Source: JBLHOS01 sp047623825
GTDB lineage: Bacteria > Pseudomonadota > Alphaproteobacteria > Rhodobacterales > Rhodobacteraceae
Direction of reading: 5' to 3'
Assembly: GCA_047623825.1 (NCBI GenBank)
Contig: JBLHOS010000020.1
Span: 1-36,406, forward strand
DNA: 36,406 nucleotides
The translations under genes were made by a program, and so were the position numbers. Shown piece after piece: positions 1 to 7,834 of the stretch (its first letter is position 1; every line of letters starts with the position of its first letter). Below the pieces are notes generated by a model. The model searched no databases, was not told the DNA's origin, and saw only the letters and a program-made list of their open reading frames with translations.

Positions 1-1
1 G

Positions 2-1141
2 AAGCTCAAAGACAGGCTTTTCAAATCTTCTTCCAAATTGGATGAGGGGTTGGATGCGATCATTGAGAAAGGGGCCACGACGGAAGAATTGCGTAACGAG
101 ACGTCGGTCATCGATTCGGTCGAAGTGGCGCCAGAACTGGTTTTTCCCGCGCCGAAATTGCACCCCGAACCAAAGCCCACGCCAACGCCCTTATCCCCGC
201 AAAATGTGGCCGCTATCGCCAAGCCAACAGCGTCGGTAAGTGTGCCGAAACCTGCCCCCAAGCCTGGCCTGTTGGACCGTTTGGTTGGACGCGACACGAC
301 CCCGCGCCGCGCGCTGGATGACGACATGTTGGAGCAGTTGGAAGAATTGCTGATCTCATCTGATATGGGTGTCGATACGGCCCTTCGGGTGACGGCCAAC
401 ATGGCCGAGGGACGATTTGGCAAGATGTTATCCTCAAAAGAGATCAAACAGTTACTAAGTGCCGAGATCACCCGGATCATGGAACCTGTGGCCCGACCGA
501 TGCCGATCTATCCCAAAAAACCGCAAGTTGTTTTGGTTGTTGGGGTCAATGGTTCTGGAAAGACCACAACTATCGGGAAACTGGCCAGTCAGTTCAAAGC
601 AGCAGGAAAAAACGTTGTTATCGCAGCGGGTGATACGTTTCGCGCCGCGGCGGTTGAGCAGTTGCAGATTTGGGGGGACCGCGCCGGTGTACCGGTTTTG
701 ACGGCGCCCGAAGGCTCTGACCCCGCCGCATTGGCGTTTGATGCGATGACCAAGGCCGAAGCGGATGGCGCCGACCTGCTGATGATAGACACCGCCGGTC
801 GGTTGCAAAACCGCGCTGATCTGATGGAGGAGTTGTCCAAGATTGTGCGCGTGATCCGCAAGAAAGACCCGGACGCACCGCATAACACATTGTTGGTGCT
901 GGATGCCACGACGGGTCAGAATGCGTTGAGCCAAGTCGAGACCTTCCAAAAGCTGGCAAATGTCACAGGCCTGATCATGACCAAACTGGACGGAACCGCA
1001 AAGGGTGGAGTTCTGGTGGCATTGGCAGACAAATTCGGCCTGCCCATCCATGCCATCGGAATAGGGGAGCAGATCGATGATCTGGCGCCTTTTGACCCGC
1101 AGGAATTTGCAGCAGCGCTGACAGGGCAGGGTGATGATTAA
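2..1141 (+). CDS. ftsY: FtsY, signal recognition particle receptor GTPase (5' end outside window)
   Basis: SRP receptor: docks ribosome-SRP complexes at the inner membrane and, with Ffh, hydrolyses GTP to hand nascent chains to SecYEG. The frame is open from base 2 (KLKDRLFKSSSKLDEGLDA), which matches the usual FtsY amino terminus, so only a few codons are missing and TTG 38 is not the real start. Order: short amphipathic/acidic A region, a Pro/Lys-rich linker (about residues 35-80 counted from 38), an N domain, then the G domain with P-loop GVNGSGKTT (about 169-177), DTAGR (about 250) and TKLDGTAKGG (about 315). Complete at the C terminus. The following acetyltransferase gene overlaps its stop codon, so the two are probably co-transcribed. 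Confidence 0.97.
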   Translation, partial: KLKDRLFKSSSKLDEGLDAIIEKGATTEELRNETSVIDSVEVAPELVFPAPKLHPEPKPTPTPLSPQNVAAIAKPTASVSVPKPAPKPGLLDRLVGRDTTPRRALDDDMLEQLEELLISSDMGVDTALRVTANMAEGRFGKMLSSKEIKQLLSAEITRIMEPVARPMPIYPKKPQVVLVVGVNGSGKTTTIGKLASQFKAAGKNVVIAAGDTFRAAAVEQLQIWGDRAGVPVLTAPEGSDPAALAFDAMTKAEADGADLLMIDTAGRLQNRADLMEELSKIVRVIRKKDPDAPHNTLLVLDATTGQNALSQVETFQKLANVTGLIMTKLDGTAKGGVLVALADKFGLPIHAIGIGEQIDDLAPFDPQEFAAALTGQGDD

Positions 1142-1529
1142 GCTATCGGATGATGCGGCCAGCGTGGATGAATTTCGCGCCCTCAGGGAGGCGTCGGGAT
1201 TGGGCGCATTCTCGGTAAAGGCGTCGACAATTGCGTTGGCAAACTCGCTGCATGGGGCGTGGTTGCGCGATGATTGCGGGACGCTGATTGGTATGGGTCG
1301 GATCATTGGTGATGGTGGGTGTTTTGCCCATGTCACCGATATCGCAATCAAGCCGGCGTTTCAGCGGCAGGGGTTTGGATCCGTGATTGTAGCAGAGCTG
1401 ATGGGATGGGCTGACCAAAACCTGCCTAAGGGCTGTTATATCAGCCTGATCGCCGATCCGGGCGCAGAAAAGCTTTATGAGAAGTTTGGATTTCAGATGC
1501 GCACCGGCATGTCCCGTAGTGTCGCGTAG
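1134..1529 (+). CDS. GNAT family N-acetyltransferase
   Basis: Predicted acetyl-CoA-dependent N-acetyltransferase of about 131 aa; acceptor unknown. The central strand and acetyl-CoA-binding motif A are visible as VTDIAIKPAFQRQGFGS (QRQGFG = Q/RxxGxG/A), followed by the typical C-terminal GAEKLYEKFGF. GTG 1131 directly precedes ATG 1134; both overlap the ftsY stop, and I prefer the ATG. Length is usual for single-domain GNATs. The tight overlap suggests translational coupling to ftsY, but that says nothing about substrate. Confidence 0.85.
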   Translation: MIKLSDDAASVDEFRALREASGLGAFSVKASTIALANSLHGAWLRDDCGTLIGMGRIIGDGGCFAHVTDIAIKPAFQRQGFGSVIVAELMGWADQNLPKGCYISLIADPGAEKLYEKFGFQMRTGMSRSVA

Positions 1530-1610
1530 GCCGCCCGTCTTGCACCATGAACTCGATTCGCGTCGAACCCACACAGTATTGGTCCCAAAATGGGTGAGGT
1601 GATCACCAAC

Positions 1611-2492
1611 ATGGCAGGCACGCCGCAAGGTGAGACGCTGGCTATGATCCTTGCCCTGAGTGCAGCCATTTTGCATGCGATCTTTGGGGCGCTGCAGAAA
1701 GGTCGGCATGATCCTTGGCTGACGCGCGGCGCTATCGATGGTTGGCTGATTGTGCTGTCGCTACCGATTGCTTTGTTTGCTGTGCCGTGGCCGCAAGGAC
1801 AGGTCTGGTTGATTTTGGCAGGCGCGCTACTGATCCACTTCATATATAAGATGGGGATGGCGATGGCCTATGAGCGGGGCGCCTATACTGTGGTCTATCC
1901 GGTGGTGCGCGGCACCGGGCCGCTGTTCACAGTAATTGGGGCTTGGCTGATTTTTGGTGAGCGGTTCAGCACCGTGCAATGGTTGGGCGTTGCGGTTTTG
2001 TTGGCGGGCATCTTTGGTCTGGCGGCATATAATCTACGGTACATAACCGTTGCACGTCAAACGCTGGTTCCGGCCTTGTGGTTGGCGTTTGCGACTGGTT
2101 TAATTGTGGCACTTTATACCACTTACGGCGCTTATGGCATCCGGGCGACGCCTGATCCGTTTACGTACCTAGCGTGGTTCTTTTTAATCACGGCGGTAGA
2201 CTTTCCGGGCATTGCCTATGTCCGCTACCGGCGGATGGCAACACCGCCGCTATTGCGCCCGCTGCTGGTACGCGGCCTGATCGGGGCGATTGTTGCTTAT
2301 GGCAGTTTTGGATCGATCATGTTGGCGACGCGATTGGGCCAAGTCGGTGAGGCCGCAATTTTGCGCGAAACGTCGACTGTTTTTGCGGCATTGATCGGCT
2401 GGCTTGTGTTGCGCGAAACCGTTGGGCCGAAACGAATGATCCTTATGGGGTTGATCGCGGTGGGCGCAGTGATAGTTGAAGCAGGTGGTTAG
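1611..2492 (+). CDS. EamA/DMT-superfamily membrane transporter
   Basis: Integral inner-membrane protein of about 293 aa with roughly ten hydrophobic segments arranged as two EamA-type halves. In the first half the conserved tail GERFSTVQWLGVAVLLAGI is clear (G-E-x-x-S-x-x-Q-W-x-G); the second half ends with LRETVGPKRMILMGLIAVGAV. Such carriers export or import small metabolites; no substrate can be assigned. Three in-frame ATGs (1590, 1611, 1644) are possible. I chose 1611 because GGTGAGGTGA lies about nine bases upstream, but 1644 also has a ribosome site (AAGGTGAG) and would start just before the first membrane helix. yciB follows within 10 bases. Confidence 0.82.
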   Translation: MAGTPQGETLAMILALSAAILHAIFGALQKGRHDPWLTRGAIDGWLIVLSLPIALFAVPWPQGQVWLILAGALLIHFIYKMGMAMAYERGAYTVVYPVVRGTGPLFTVIGAWLIFGERFSTVQWLGVAVLLAGIFGLAAYNLRYITVARQTLVPALWLAFATGLIVALYTTYGAYGIRATPDPFTYLAWFFLITAVDFPGIAYVRYRRMATPPLLRPLLVRGLIGAIVAYGSFGSIMLATRLGQVGEAAILRETSTVFAALIGWLVLRETVGPKRMILMGLIAVGAVIVEAGG

Positions 2493-2501
2493 GGAAAACT
2501 G

Positions 2502-3107
2502 ATGGCAGAGCGCAAAATTCACCCATTTTTGAAGTCCGCGTTGGAACTGGGTCCGCCGATCCTGTTTTTCCTTGCCTATACGCGGTTTCAGGATCGCAGC
2601 CTGGAGTGGAACGGCATCACTTATGATGGCTTTATTCTGGTCACGCTGGCATTTGTGCCGCTACTGCTTGTCTCAATAGCGGTGCTTTGGTGGCTGACCG
2701 GAGAGTTAAGCCGGATGCAGGTCTTTACGGCCGTTCTGGTGATTGTCTTTGGTGGGCTGACATTTTGGTTCAATGATGAGCGGTTCTTTAAAATGAAGAC
2801 ATCGCTGGTTTATGGCTTTTTTGCTGTTGTGCTGGGGATCGGGCTGTTGCGTGGGCAAAGCTGGCTACAAATTGTCATGGGACAGTTGCTGCCGATGAAG
2901 CAAGCGGGCTGGATGGTCCTGACCAAACGTCTGGCGTTCACGTTCGCCCTGATGGCGGCCGCAAATGAGATTGTCTGGCGCACCCAAACCACCGAATTTT
3001 GGGTAACGTTTGAAACTTTCGGCCTGCCTGGCGTCTTGTTCGTGGTCTTTATGGCACAGGCGCGTTTGATCGAACGCTTCAGTCTCTCCGAGGAGGACGC
3101 CCCTTAG
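2502..3107 (+). CDS. yciB: YciB/IspZ family inner-membrane septation-associated protein
   Basis: Small polytopic inner-membrane protein (201 aa) of the YciB/IspZ family, linked in enterobacteria to cell-envelope synthesis and septation. Family landmarks are the N-terminal LELGPPILFFLAY, the central TFWFNDERFFKMK, GQLLPMKQAGWMVLTKR, and ANEIVWRTQTTEFWVTFE. About five or six membrane helices. The gene sits behind ftsY and the EamA gene in one direction and ends 29 bases inside the 3' end of convergent rluB, so the last codons of both genes share DNA. Confidence 0.93.
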   Translation: MAERKIHPFLKSALELGPPILFFLAYTRFQDRSLEWNGITYDGFILVTLAFVPLLLVSIAVLWWLTGELSRMQVFTAVLVIVFGGLTFWFNDERFFKMKTSLVYGFFAVVLGIGLLRGQSWLQIVMGQLLPMKQAGWMVLTKRLAFTFALMAAANEIVWRTQTTEFWVTFETFGLPGVLFVVFMAQARLIERFSLSEEDAP

Positions 3108-3912
3108 GCGGCGCACCACGCTTGGCTGGGGCTTTACGAATAGGGCGCACTTTGGGTTTGGCCTCGGCATACCCTTCTGGGGTTGCCAGTCCAAGCTGAT
3201 CGCGCATGACCTTGGCCTTGACCTCCTCAACTTCGCTGCGCTTCAGCTCATTCAGGCGGAAGGGGCCATAGCTGATCCGGATCAACCGGTTCACCGTCAG
3301 GCCCAGATCGTCCATTGCGCGCCGGATCTCCCGGTTTTTGCCTTCGCGCAGACCGATCGTTAGCCACGCGTTGGAACCTTGAATTCGGTCAAAGGTGATG
3401 TCCATCGGCATATAGCGCACGCCATCAACCTCAGTGCCTTTGCGCAGGGCTGAGAAATCGACATGCTCAGGATCGCCTTTGACGCGCACACGGTATTTGC
3501 GCAACCAGCCGGTGCTGGGCAGTTCCAAATGGCGTTTGATGTCGCCATCATTGGTCAAGATCAGCAGGCCCTCAGAATTCAGGTCAAGCCGTCCAATGGT
3601 CATAACGCGCGGCATATCCGCGGGCAGATCATCAAAGATCGTCATCCGACCCTTCTCATCGCTGTTGGTTGTCACAAGGCCTGAGGGTTTGTGATACAAC
3701 CACAGCCGCGCGCGCTCTGGCTCAGCCAATGGCTTGCCGTCCACGACGATCCGGTCTGTTTTGGTTACGTTCAGGGCGGGTGACGTGATGGTCTTGCCAT
3801 TCACGGAAACGCGGCCCTCTTGGATTATCTCCTCTGCCCCACGGCGCGAGGCAATGCCTGCGCGGGCCAGAACTTTGGCGATGCGATCGCCTGATATGGG
3901 TGTCTCGGTCAT
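3079..3912 (-). CDS. rluB: 23S rRNA pseudouridine synthase, RluB/RsuA family
   Basis: Pseudouridine synthase of the RsuA/RluB/RluE family (277 aa). An S4 RNA-binding domain occupies about residues 8-65 (RIAKVLARAGIASRRGAEE, then GRVSVNGK); the catalytic core carries GRLDLNSEGLLILTNDG with the catalytic Asp, and the family motif REGKNREIRRAM follows. The C terminus is a basic, Pro/Lys/Arg-rich tail of about 25 residues (KPKVRPIRKAPAKRGAPPKG) common in alphaproteobacterial members. RluB (U2605) is the best guess; RluE or RsuA cannot be excluded from sequence alone. Divergent from tadA; its 3' end overlaps yciB. Confidence 0.92.
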   Translation of the reverse strand: MTETPISGDRIAKVLARAGIASRRGAEEIIQEGRVSVNGKTITSPALNVTKTDRIVVDGKPLAEPERARLWLYHKPSGLVTTNSDEKGRMTIFDDLPADMPRVMTIGRLDLNSEGLLILTNDGDIKRHLELPSTGWLRKYRVRVKGDPEHVDFSALRKGTEVDGVRYMPMDITFDRIQGSNAWLTIGLREGKNREIRRAMDDLGLTVNRLIRISYGPFRLNELKRSEVEEVKAKVMRDQLGLATPEGYAEAKPKVRPIRKAPAKRGAPPKGRPPRRD

Positions 3913-3963
3913 GATGAGGTGCTAGCGGTTTGACACAGGCTTGGAAAGCGGCAAAGCAAGGGT

Positions 3964-4416
3964 ATGAGTGAGTTCGACAGCCATATGGACCGTGCAATGG
4001 ACCAAGCCCGCGCGGCCGCCGCACGCGGCGAGGTGCCTGTGGGCGCTGTTATCGTCGGGCCGAAGGGTCAGATTTTGGCCGCTGAGGGCAACCGGACCCG
4101 CCAGTTGAATGACCCGACGGCGCATGCTGAGATCCTTGCGATCCGGGCTGCATGCCTTGCCCTTGGATCAGAACGGTTGGTCGGATGTGACCTCTATGTC
4201 ACGCTAGAGCCTTGCGTGATTTGCGCAGGGACAATCGCTGCAACCCGGATCCGGCGGCTTTATTACGGCGCGTCAGACCCAAAATCGGGTGGTGTAGCGC
4301 ATGGCGCGCGCGTGTTTGATCACCCGCAATCCCATCACAAGCCAGAGGTTTATGATGGGATCGGTGAGAGCAGTGCCGCGACCCTGCTGCGAGAGTTTTT
4401 TGCGAAGCGGCGCTGA
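3964..4416 (+). CDS. tadA: tRNA adenosine(34) deaminase TadA
   Basis: Zinc-dependent deaminase that converts A34 to inosine in the tRNA-Arg(ACG) wobble position. The 150-aa protein has the full active site: H54-A-E56 (zinc ligand and proton shuttle) and P83-C84-x-x-C87 (zinc ligands), plus the N-terminal REGEVPVGAVIV-like block (RGEVPVGAVIVG). The ATG at 3964 gives the usual length; ATG 3985 is a less likely alternative. Divergent from rluB with only 51 bases between start codons, so the two promoters must be close together. Confidence 0.95.
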   Translation: MSEFDSHMDRAMDQARAAAARGEVPVGAVIVGPKGQILAAEGNRTRQLNDPTAHAEILAIRAACLALGSERLVGCDLYVTLEPCVICAGTIAATRIRRLYYGASDPKSGGVAHGARVFDHPQSHHKPEVYDGIGESSAATLLREFFAKRR

Positions 4417-4433
4417 TCTGGTGATGTGATAGC

Positions 4434-4539
4434 GTTCAAAGGGCCAGTGGCTTCATTGGGCAATGTATTCCAGCGGATGAAGTCTCATCTGGACTGGCCA
4501 GACTGGCCAATTTGAACAGGCTTACCGCCGACGCGGCGG
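4434..4539. repeat. Structured inverted-repeat element between convergent genes
   Basis: The 156-bp gap between tadA and the UPF0173 gene is largely occupied by dyad symmetry. Left arm GTTCAAA-g-GGCCAGT (4434-4448) pairs with ACTGGCC-aa-TTTGAAC (4502-4517): 14 pairs with a 1x2 internal loop. Inside is GGCTTCAT (4449-4456) against ATGAAGTC (4477-4484). A separate hairpin CCGCCG-acg-CGGCGG lies at 4525-4539. The 9-mer GACTGGCCA is tandemly duplicated (4492-4500, 4501-4509), so the left arm could pair in two registers. No T-tract follows on either strand, so a classical intrinsic terminator is not obvious. Confidence 0.55.
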
Positions 4540-4572
4540 GGCTGACGACAACCCAACATCAGTGTCGATAGC

Positions 4573-5265
4573 TCAAAGCTCAGCCACCTCCATTACAGAA
4601 GGTACCAGAACGTTGACACCGGGTAAGGCTGCGACCAGCGCATCTGCGGACTGCTCAATCAGTGGGAATGTGCCGTAGTGATAAGGGATTACCGTCTCAA
4701 AGTTGAAAAGCTTGGATGCCGCATAGGCCGCGCGCTTCATGTCCATTGTGAAGTGCCCGCCAGCGCACAGCACGCCGATCTGGGGCTGGTGCAGGTCATT
4801 CAGGACCGCCATATCGGCCATCACGTCGGTATCACCGCTGATATAGATGGTCTTGCCGTCACCTTCGATCATGAAACCAGCCTCAACACCTGCATAAACA
4901 GCCCCGGTTTCAGATTGCATCGAGGACGAGTGCGTTGCGTCTACCATCGACACCGCTACGTCCCCGATTTGCACGGTGCCGCCCTTGTTAAAACCCACGA
5001 CATCCGCACCTTGCCGCTCGCCCCACCACGTCGCCAGCTCAACAATGCAATAGATTTTAACGCCCAGCTCCTTGGATAGGGCGACGACGTCATTGGTGTG
5101 ATCAGAATGACCAGGGGTCACCAGGATCGCCGTCGCCCTGGCAAAGGCTGCAGTCCGCTGATCTGCTGGAAACGTAGGGTTGCCGGTTTCCCATGGATCG
5201 ATCAGCAAAACTTCGCCGCCAACCTCCAACCGAACCGATGCATGTCCGAGCCAAATATATTTCAG
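4573..5265 (-). CDS. UPF0173-type metal-dependent hydrolase (MBL fold), CTG start proposed
   Basis: Metallo-beta-lactamase-fold protein of the UPF0173 family; substrate unknown. The conserved start of the family (WLGHASVRLE) is encoded upstream of the first ATG/GTG/TTG-type start (TTG 5229), so the gene must begin earlier. A TAA stop lies at 5292-5290, and the only sensible start between is CTG 5265, preceded by AGGA at a six-base spacing, giving 230 aa. The zinc loop reads TPGHSDH where the family has THxHxDH: the first His is Pro (codon CCT). Later ligand-type residues remain: DATHSSS, SGDTD and PYHYGT. Function may be altered or lost; a sequencing error near the start cannot be excluded. 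Confidence 0.8.
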   Translation of the reverse strand: MKYIWLGHASVRLEVGGEVLLIDPWETGNPTFPADQRTAAFARATAILVTPGHSDHTNDVVALSKELGVKIYCIVELATWWGERQGADVVGFNKGGTVQIGDVAVSMVDATHSSSMQSETGAVYAGVEAGFMIEGDGKTIYISGDTDVMADMAVLNDLHQPQIGVLCAGGHFTMDMKRAAYAASKLFNFETVIPYHYGTFPLIEQSADALVAALPGVNVLVPSVMEVAEL

Positions 5266-5327
5266 CTGTTTTCCTGCTTGTTTTTCGACTTAGAAGAAGC
5301 TTAGCGAGATTGCCCCGAGGATAAAAA

Positions 5328-5990
5328 ATGGATTTGCTTCGACAGATTGATAGCTATTGCGAACGACTGGATCCGGGCTATTGGGCAGAACCGGTAAATG
5401 CAGTTAGCAATTTGGCATTTTTGGTCGCCGCCTACATCATGTTCAGGCGTGTTCGCGGCCAAGGGATACCTCTGGCCGAAGTGCTCTGTGCTATTCTCGC
5501 GGTAATAGGCGTCGGGTCCTACCTGTTTCATACCCATGCCACGGTCTGGTCCTCAATTCTTGATGTTGTGCCGATTGCGGCTTTTGTTCTGGTTTACCTT
5601 TTTGCGGCCAATCTGCATTTCTGGCGGATGCCACTTTGGGCCGCATTTCTGGGGATGGCGGCGTTTGTGCCGTATGCGATGGCGATGACCCCGGTTTTCG
5701 CCAGAATGACGTTCTTTGATGTGTCTGCGGTCTATTGGCCGATCCCGGTGCTGATCACGCTCTATTCAATGGCGCTGCGCAATCGCACGCCGTTGACTGC
5801 CCATGGGCTGGCGATCGGGTCGGCGATCTTGGTCGTCTCACTGACGTTTCGCTCCGTCGATGAACCGATCTGCCGCGCCCTTCCAATTGGCACGCATTTC
5901 GTCTGGCACTTATTTAATGGGTTGATGTTGGGCTGGATGATTGAGGTCTATCGTCGGCACATGATTGCAACCGCTGCCGCCTCCGTCTAA
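5328..5990 (+). CDS. Ceramidase-domain (CREST superfamily) membrane protein
   Basis: Seven-helix-type membrane protein (220 aa) of the alkaline ceramidase/CREST superfamily, putative zinc-dependent amide hydrolases acting on lipids. Visible signature: EPVNAVSNLAF near residue 20 (E-x-x-N-x-x-SN), GSYLFHTHAT near residue 65 (S-x-x-x-H), an Asp in SSILDVVPI, and C-terminal HFVWHLFN supplying the other His ligands. Good ribosome site (GAGGAT) six bases before ATG. Divergent from the UPF0173 gene with 62 bases between starts. The actual lipid substrate is unknown, and sphingolipids are not universal in this group. Confidence 0.78.
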   Translation: MDLLRQIDSYCERLDPGYWAEPVNAVSNLAFLVAAYIMFRRVRGQGIPLAEVLCAILAVIGVGSYLFHTHATVWSSILDVVPIAAFVLVYLFAANLHFWRMPLWAAFLGMAAFVPYAMAMTPVFARMTFFDVSAVYWPIPVLITLYSMALRNRTPLTAHGLAIGSAILVVSLTFRSVDEPICRALPIGTHFVWHLFNGLMLGWMIEVYRRHMIATAAASV

Positions 5991-6022
5991 ACCCTCAGCC
6001 GACCCATGTGACGGAGCGCTTC

Positions 6023-6310
6023 ATGTCCATCGATATTACCATTGCAGCCCGCGTTGCCAAACTTGCGCGGATCAAGGTCCAGGAGGCCGACCTTCCGGCC
6101 CTGGCCGAGGAATTCAACGCCATCCTAGGCTTTATTGAACAGCTTAATGAGCTGGATGTCGATGATATCGAGCCAATGACCAGTGTGACGCCAATGCGCC
6201 TGCCGCGCCGCGTCGATGTGGTGACCGACGGCAACCAGCAGGCCAAGGTGTTGGCCAATGCGCCGGATGCGCGCGAAGGCTTTTTTGCCGTGCCCAAGGT
6301 GGTGGAATAA
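6023..6310 (+). CDS. gatC: GatC, Asp-tRNA(Asn)/Glu-tRNA(Gln) amidotransferase subunit C
   Basis: Small subunit of the GatCAB amidotransferase, which amidates misacylated Glu-tRNA(Gln) (and Asp-tRNA(Asn)); GatC wraps around GatA and stabilises the complex. The 95-aa reading starts at ATG 6023, giving the standard terminus MSIDITIAARVAKLARI, with GGAG at 6012-6015. A GTG at 6008 is in frame but lacks a ribosome site at the right distance. Typical C-terminal block: LPRRVDVVTDG and NAPDAREGFFAVPKVVE. The stop codon shares one base with the gatA start (TAATG). Confidence 0.95.
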   Translation: MSIDITIAARVAKLARIKVQEADLPALAEEFNAILGFIEQLNELDVDDIEPMTSVTPMRLPRRVDVVTDGNQQAKVLANAPDAREGFFAVPKVVE

Positions 6311-7797
6311 TGACCGAACTGAACAGACTGACAATCGCCGAGGCACGCGATGCACTGCGCAAGGGTGAGATTACATCGGTTGAGCTGACCCAAGCCTGCC
6401 TGACCCAGATCGATGCCGCCGACGCACTTGGCGCATTTGTGCACAAAACGCCTGAGATTGCGCTGGAACGCGCCCGCGCCGCGGATGTGCGTATTGCCGC
6501 TGGTGATGCGCCATCGATGTGCGGCATCCCTGTTGGGATCAAGGATTTGTTCTGTACTGAACACGTGCCGTCACAGGCGGGATCCAAGATTTTGGAAGGG
6601 TTCAAACCAGAATACGAGTCGACCGTTTCGGGCAAGTTGCGCGATGCCGGGGCTGTCATGCTGGGCAAGCTGAATATGGATGAGTTCGCTATGGGCTCCT
6701 CAAATGAAACCTCAGTCTACGGGAATGCGGTCAATCCGTGGCGTGCCGGAAACGGTGATGCATTGTTGACGCCGGGTGGTTCTTCGGGTGGATCTGCCAG
6801 TGCGGTGTCGGCTGATCTGTGTCTGGCTGCGACCGGCACGGATACGGGTGGTTCAATCCGCCAGCCCGCGGCGTTTACCGGGACAGTTGGGCTGAAACCC
6901 ACCTATGGGCGTTGCTCCCGTTGGGGTATTGTTGCCTTTGCCTCCTCGCTGGATCAGGCGGGCCCGATGACAAAATCTGTCCGCGATGCCGCAATCATGG
7001 GAACAGCAATGATGGGGTACGACCCCAAAGACAGCACATCCGCCGATCTGGCCGTTCCGGATTTTGAGGCGATGTTAACCGGGGATATCCGGGGCAAAGT
7101 TATTGGGATCCCCAAAGAATATCGGATGGACGGGATGCCTGACGCAATTGAGGCATTGTGGGCCGAAGGTGCCGCGATGCTGAAAGACGCGGGCGCAGAG
7201 CTGCGGGATATCAGTTTGCCCCACACCAAATATGCGCTGCCGGCCTACTACGTGATTGCCCCGGCTGAGGCGTCTTCAAACTTGGCGCGTTATGACGGCG
7301 TGCGGTTTGGCCGCCGTGCTAAAATCACAAAGGGCGACGGCATCACCGAGATGTATGAGAAGACCCGCGCAGAAGGGTTTGGCAAAGAAGTCCAGCGTCG
7401 CGTGATGATCGGGACCTATGTCCTGTCGGCGGGGTTTTATGACGCCTACTACAATCGTGCGCGCCGGGTGCGCGCCCTGATCAAGCGAGATTTTGACACG
7501 GTGTTCAATGATGGCATCGACGCGATCTTGACCCCTACAACCCCATCAGCGGCCTTCGCCCTTGGATCAATGGCAAACGCTGACCCGGTTGAAATGTATC
7601 TTAATGACGTTTTCACTGTGACTGTTAATTTGGCAGGATTGCCGGGTATCGCCGTGCCAACCGGTGTTGATAGCGATGACTTACCCCTGGGATTGCAGCT
7701 GATTGGCCGACCCTGGGAAGAGGGTGATTTGCTGAACACCGCATATGCGTTGGAGCAGGCAGCTGGGTTTGTAGCGAAACCCACCAAATGGTGGTAA
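6310..7797 (+). CDS. gatA: GatA, Asp-tRNA(Asn)/Glu-tRNA(Gln) amidotransferase subunit A
   Basis: Glutaminase subunit of GatCAB, releasing ammonia from glutamine for tRNA transamidation. The 495-aa protein carries the complete amidase-signature triad: Lys78 (GIPVGIKDLF), cis-Ser158 (GGSSGGSA) and nucleophile Ser182 (GTDTGGSIRQPA). Other landmarks are MDEFAMGSSNE and GVKPTYGR-like GLKPTYGRCSRWGIVAFASSL. Full length, in an overlapping pair with gatC. gatB is not in this window, which is usual for Rhodobacterales where it lies elsewhere. Confidence 0.97.
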   Translation: MTELNRLTIAEARDALRKGEITSVELTQACLTQIDAADALGAFVHKTPEIALERARAADVRIAAGDAPSMCGIPVGIKDLFCTEHVPSQAGSKILEGFKPEYESTVSGKLRDAGAVMLGKLNMDEFAMGSSNETSVYGNAVNPWRAGNGDALLTPGGSSGGSASAVSADLCLAATGTDTGGSIRQPAAFTGTVGLKPTYGRCSRWGIVAFASSLDQAGPMTKSVRDAAIMGTAMMGYDPKDSTSADLAVPDFEAMLTGDIRGKVIGIPKEYRMDGMPDAIEALWAEGAAMLKDAGAELRDISLPHTKYALPAYYVIAPAEASSNLARYDGVRFGRRAKITKGDGITEMYEKTRAEGFGKEVQRRVMIGTYVLSAGFYDAYYNRARRVRALIKRDFDTVFNDGIDAILTPTTPSAAFALGSMANADPVEMYLNDVFTVTVNLAGLPGIAVPTGVDSDDLPLGLQLIGRPWEEGDLLNTAYALEQAAGFVAKPTKWW

Positions 7798-7834
7798 CAG
7801 CTTGAAAAACGCATACACCGCGAGAGGGTGAGCA

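Noticed and set aside
455..1351. Long open frame on the minus strand opposite ftsY
   Set aside because: Shadow of ftsY and the GNAT gene; its protein has no family features and crosses two clear genes.
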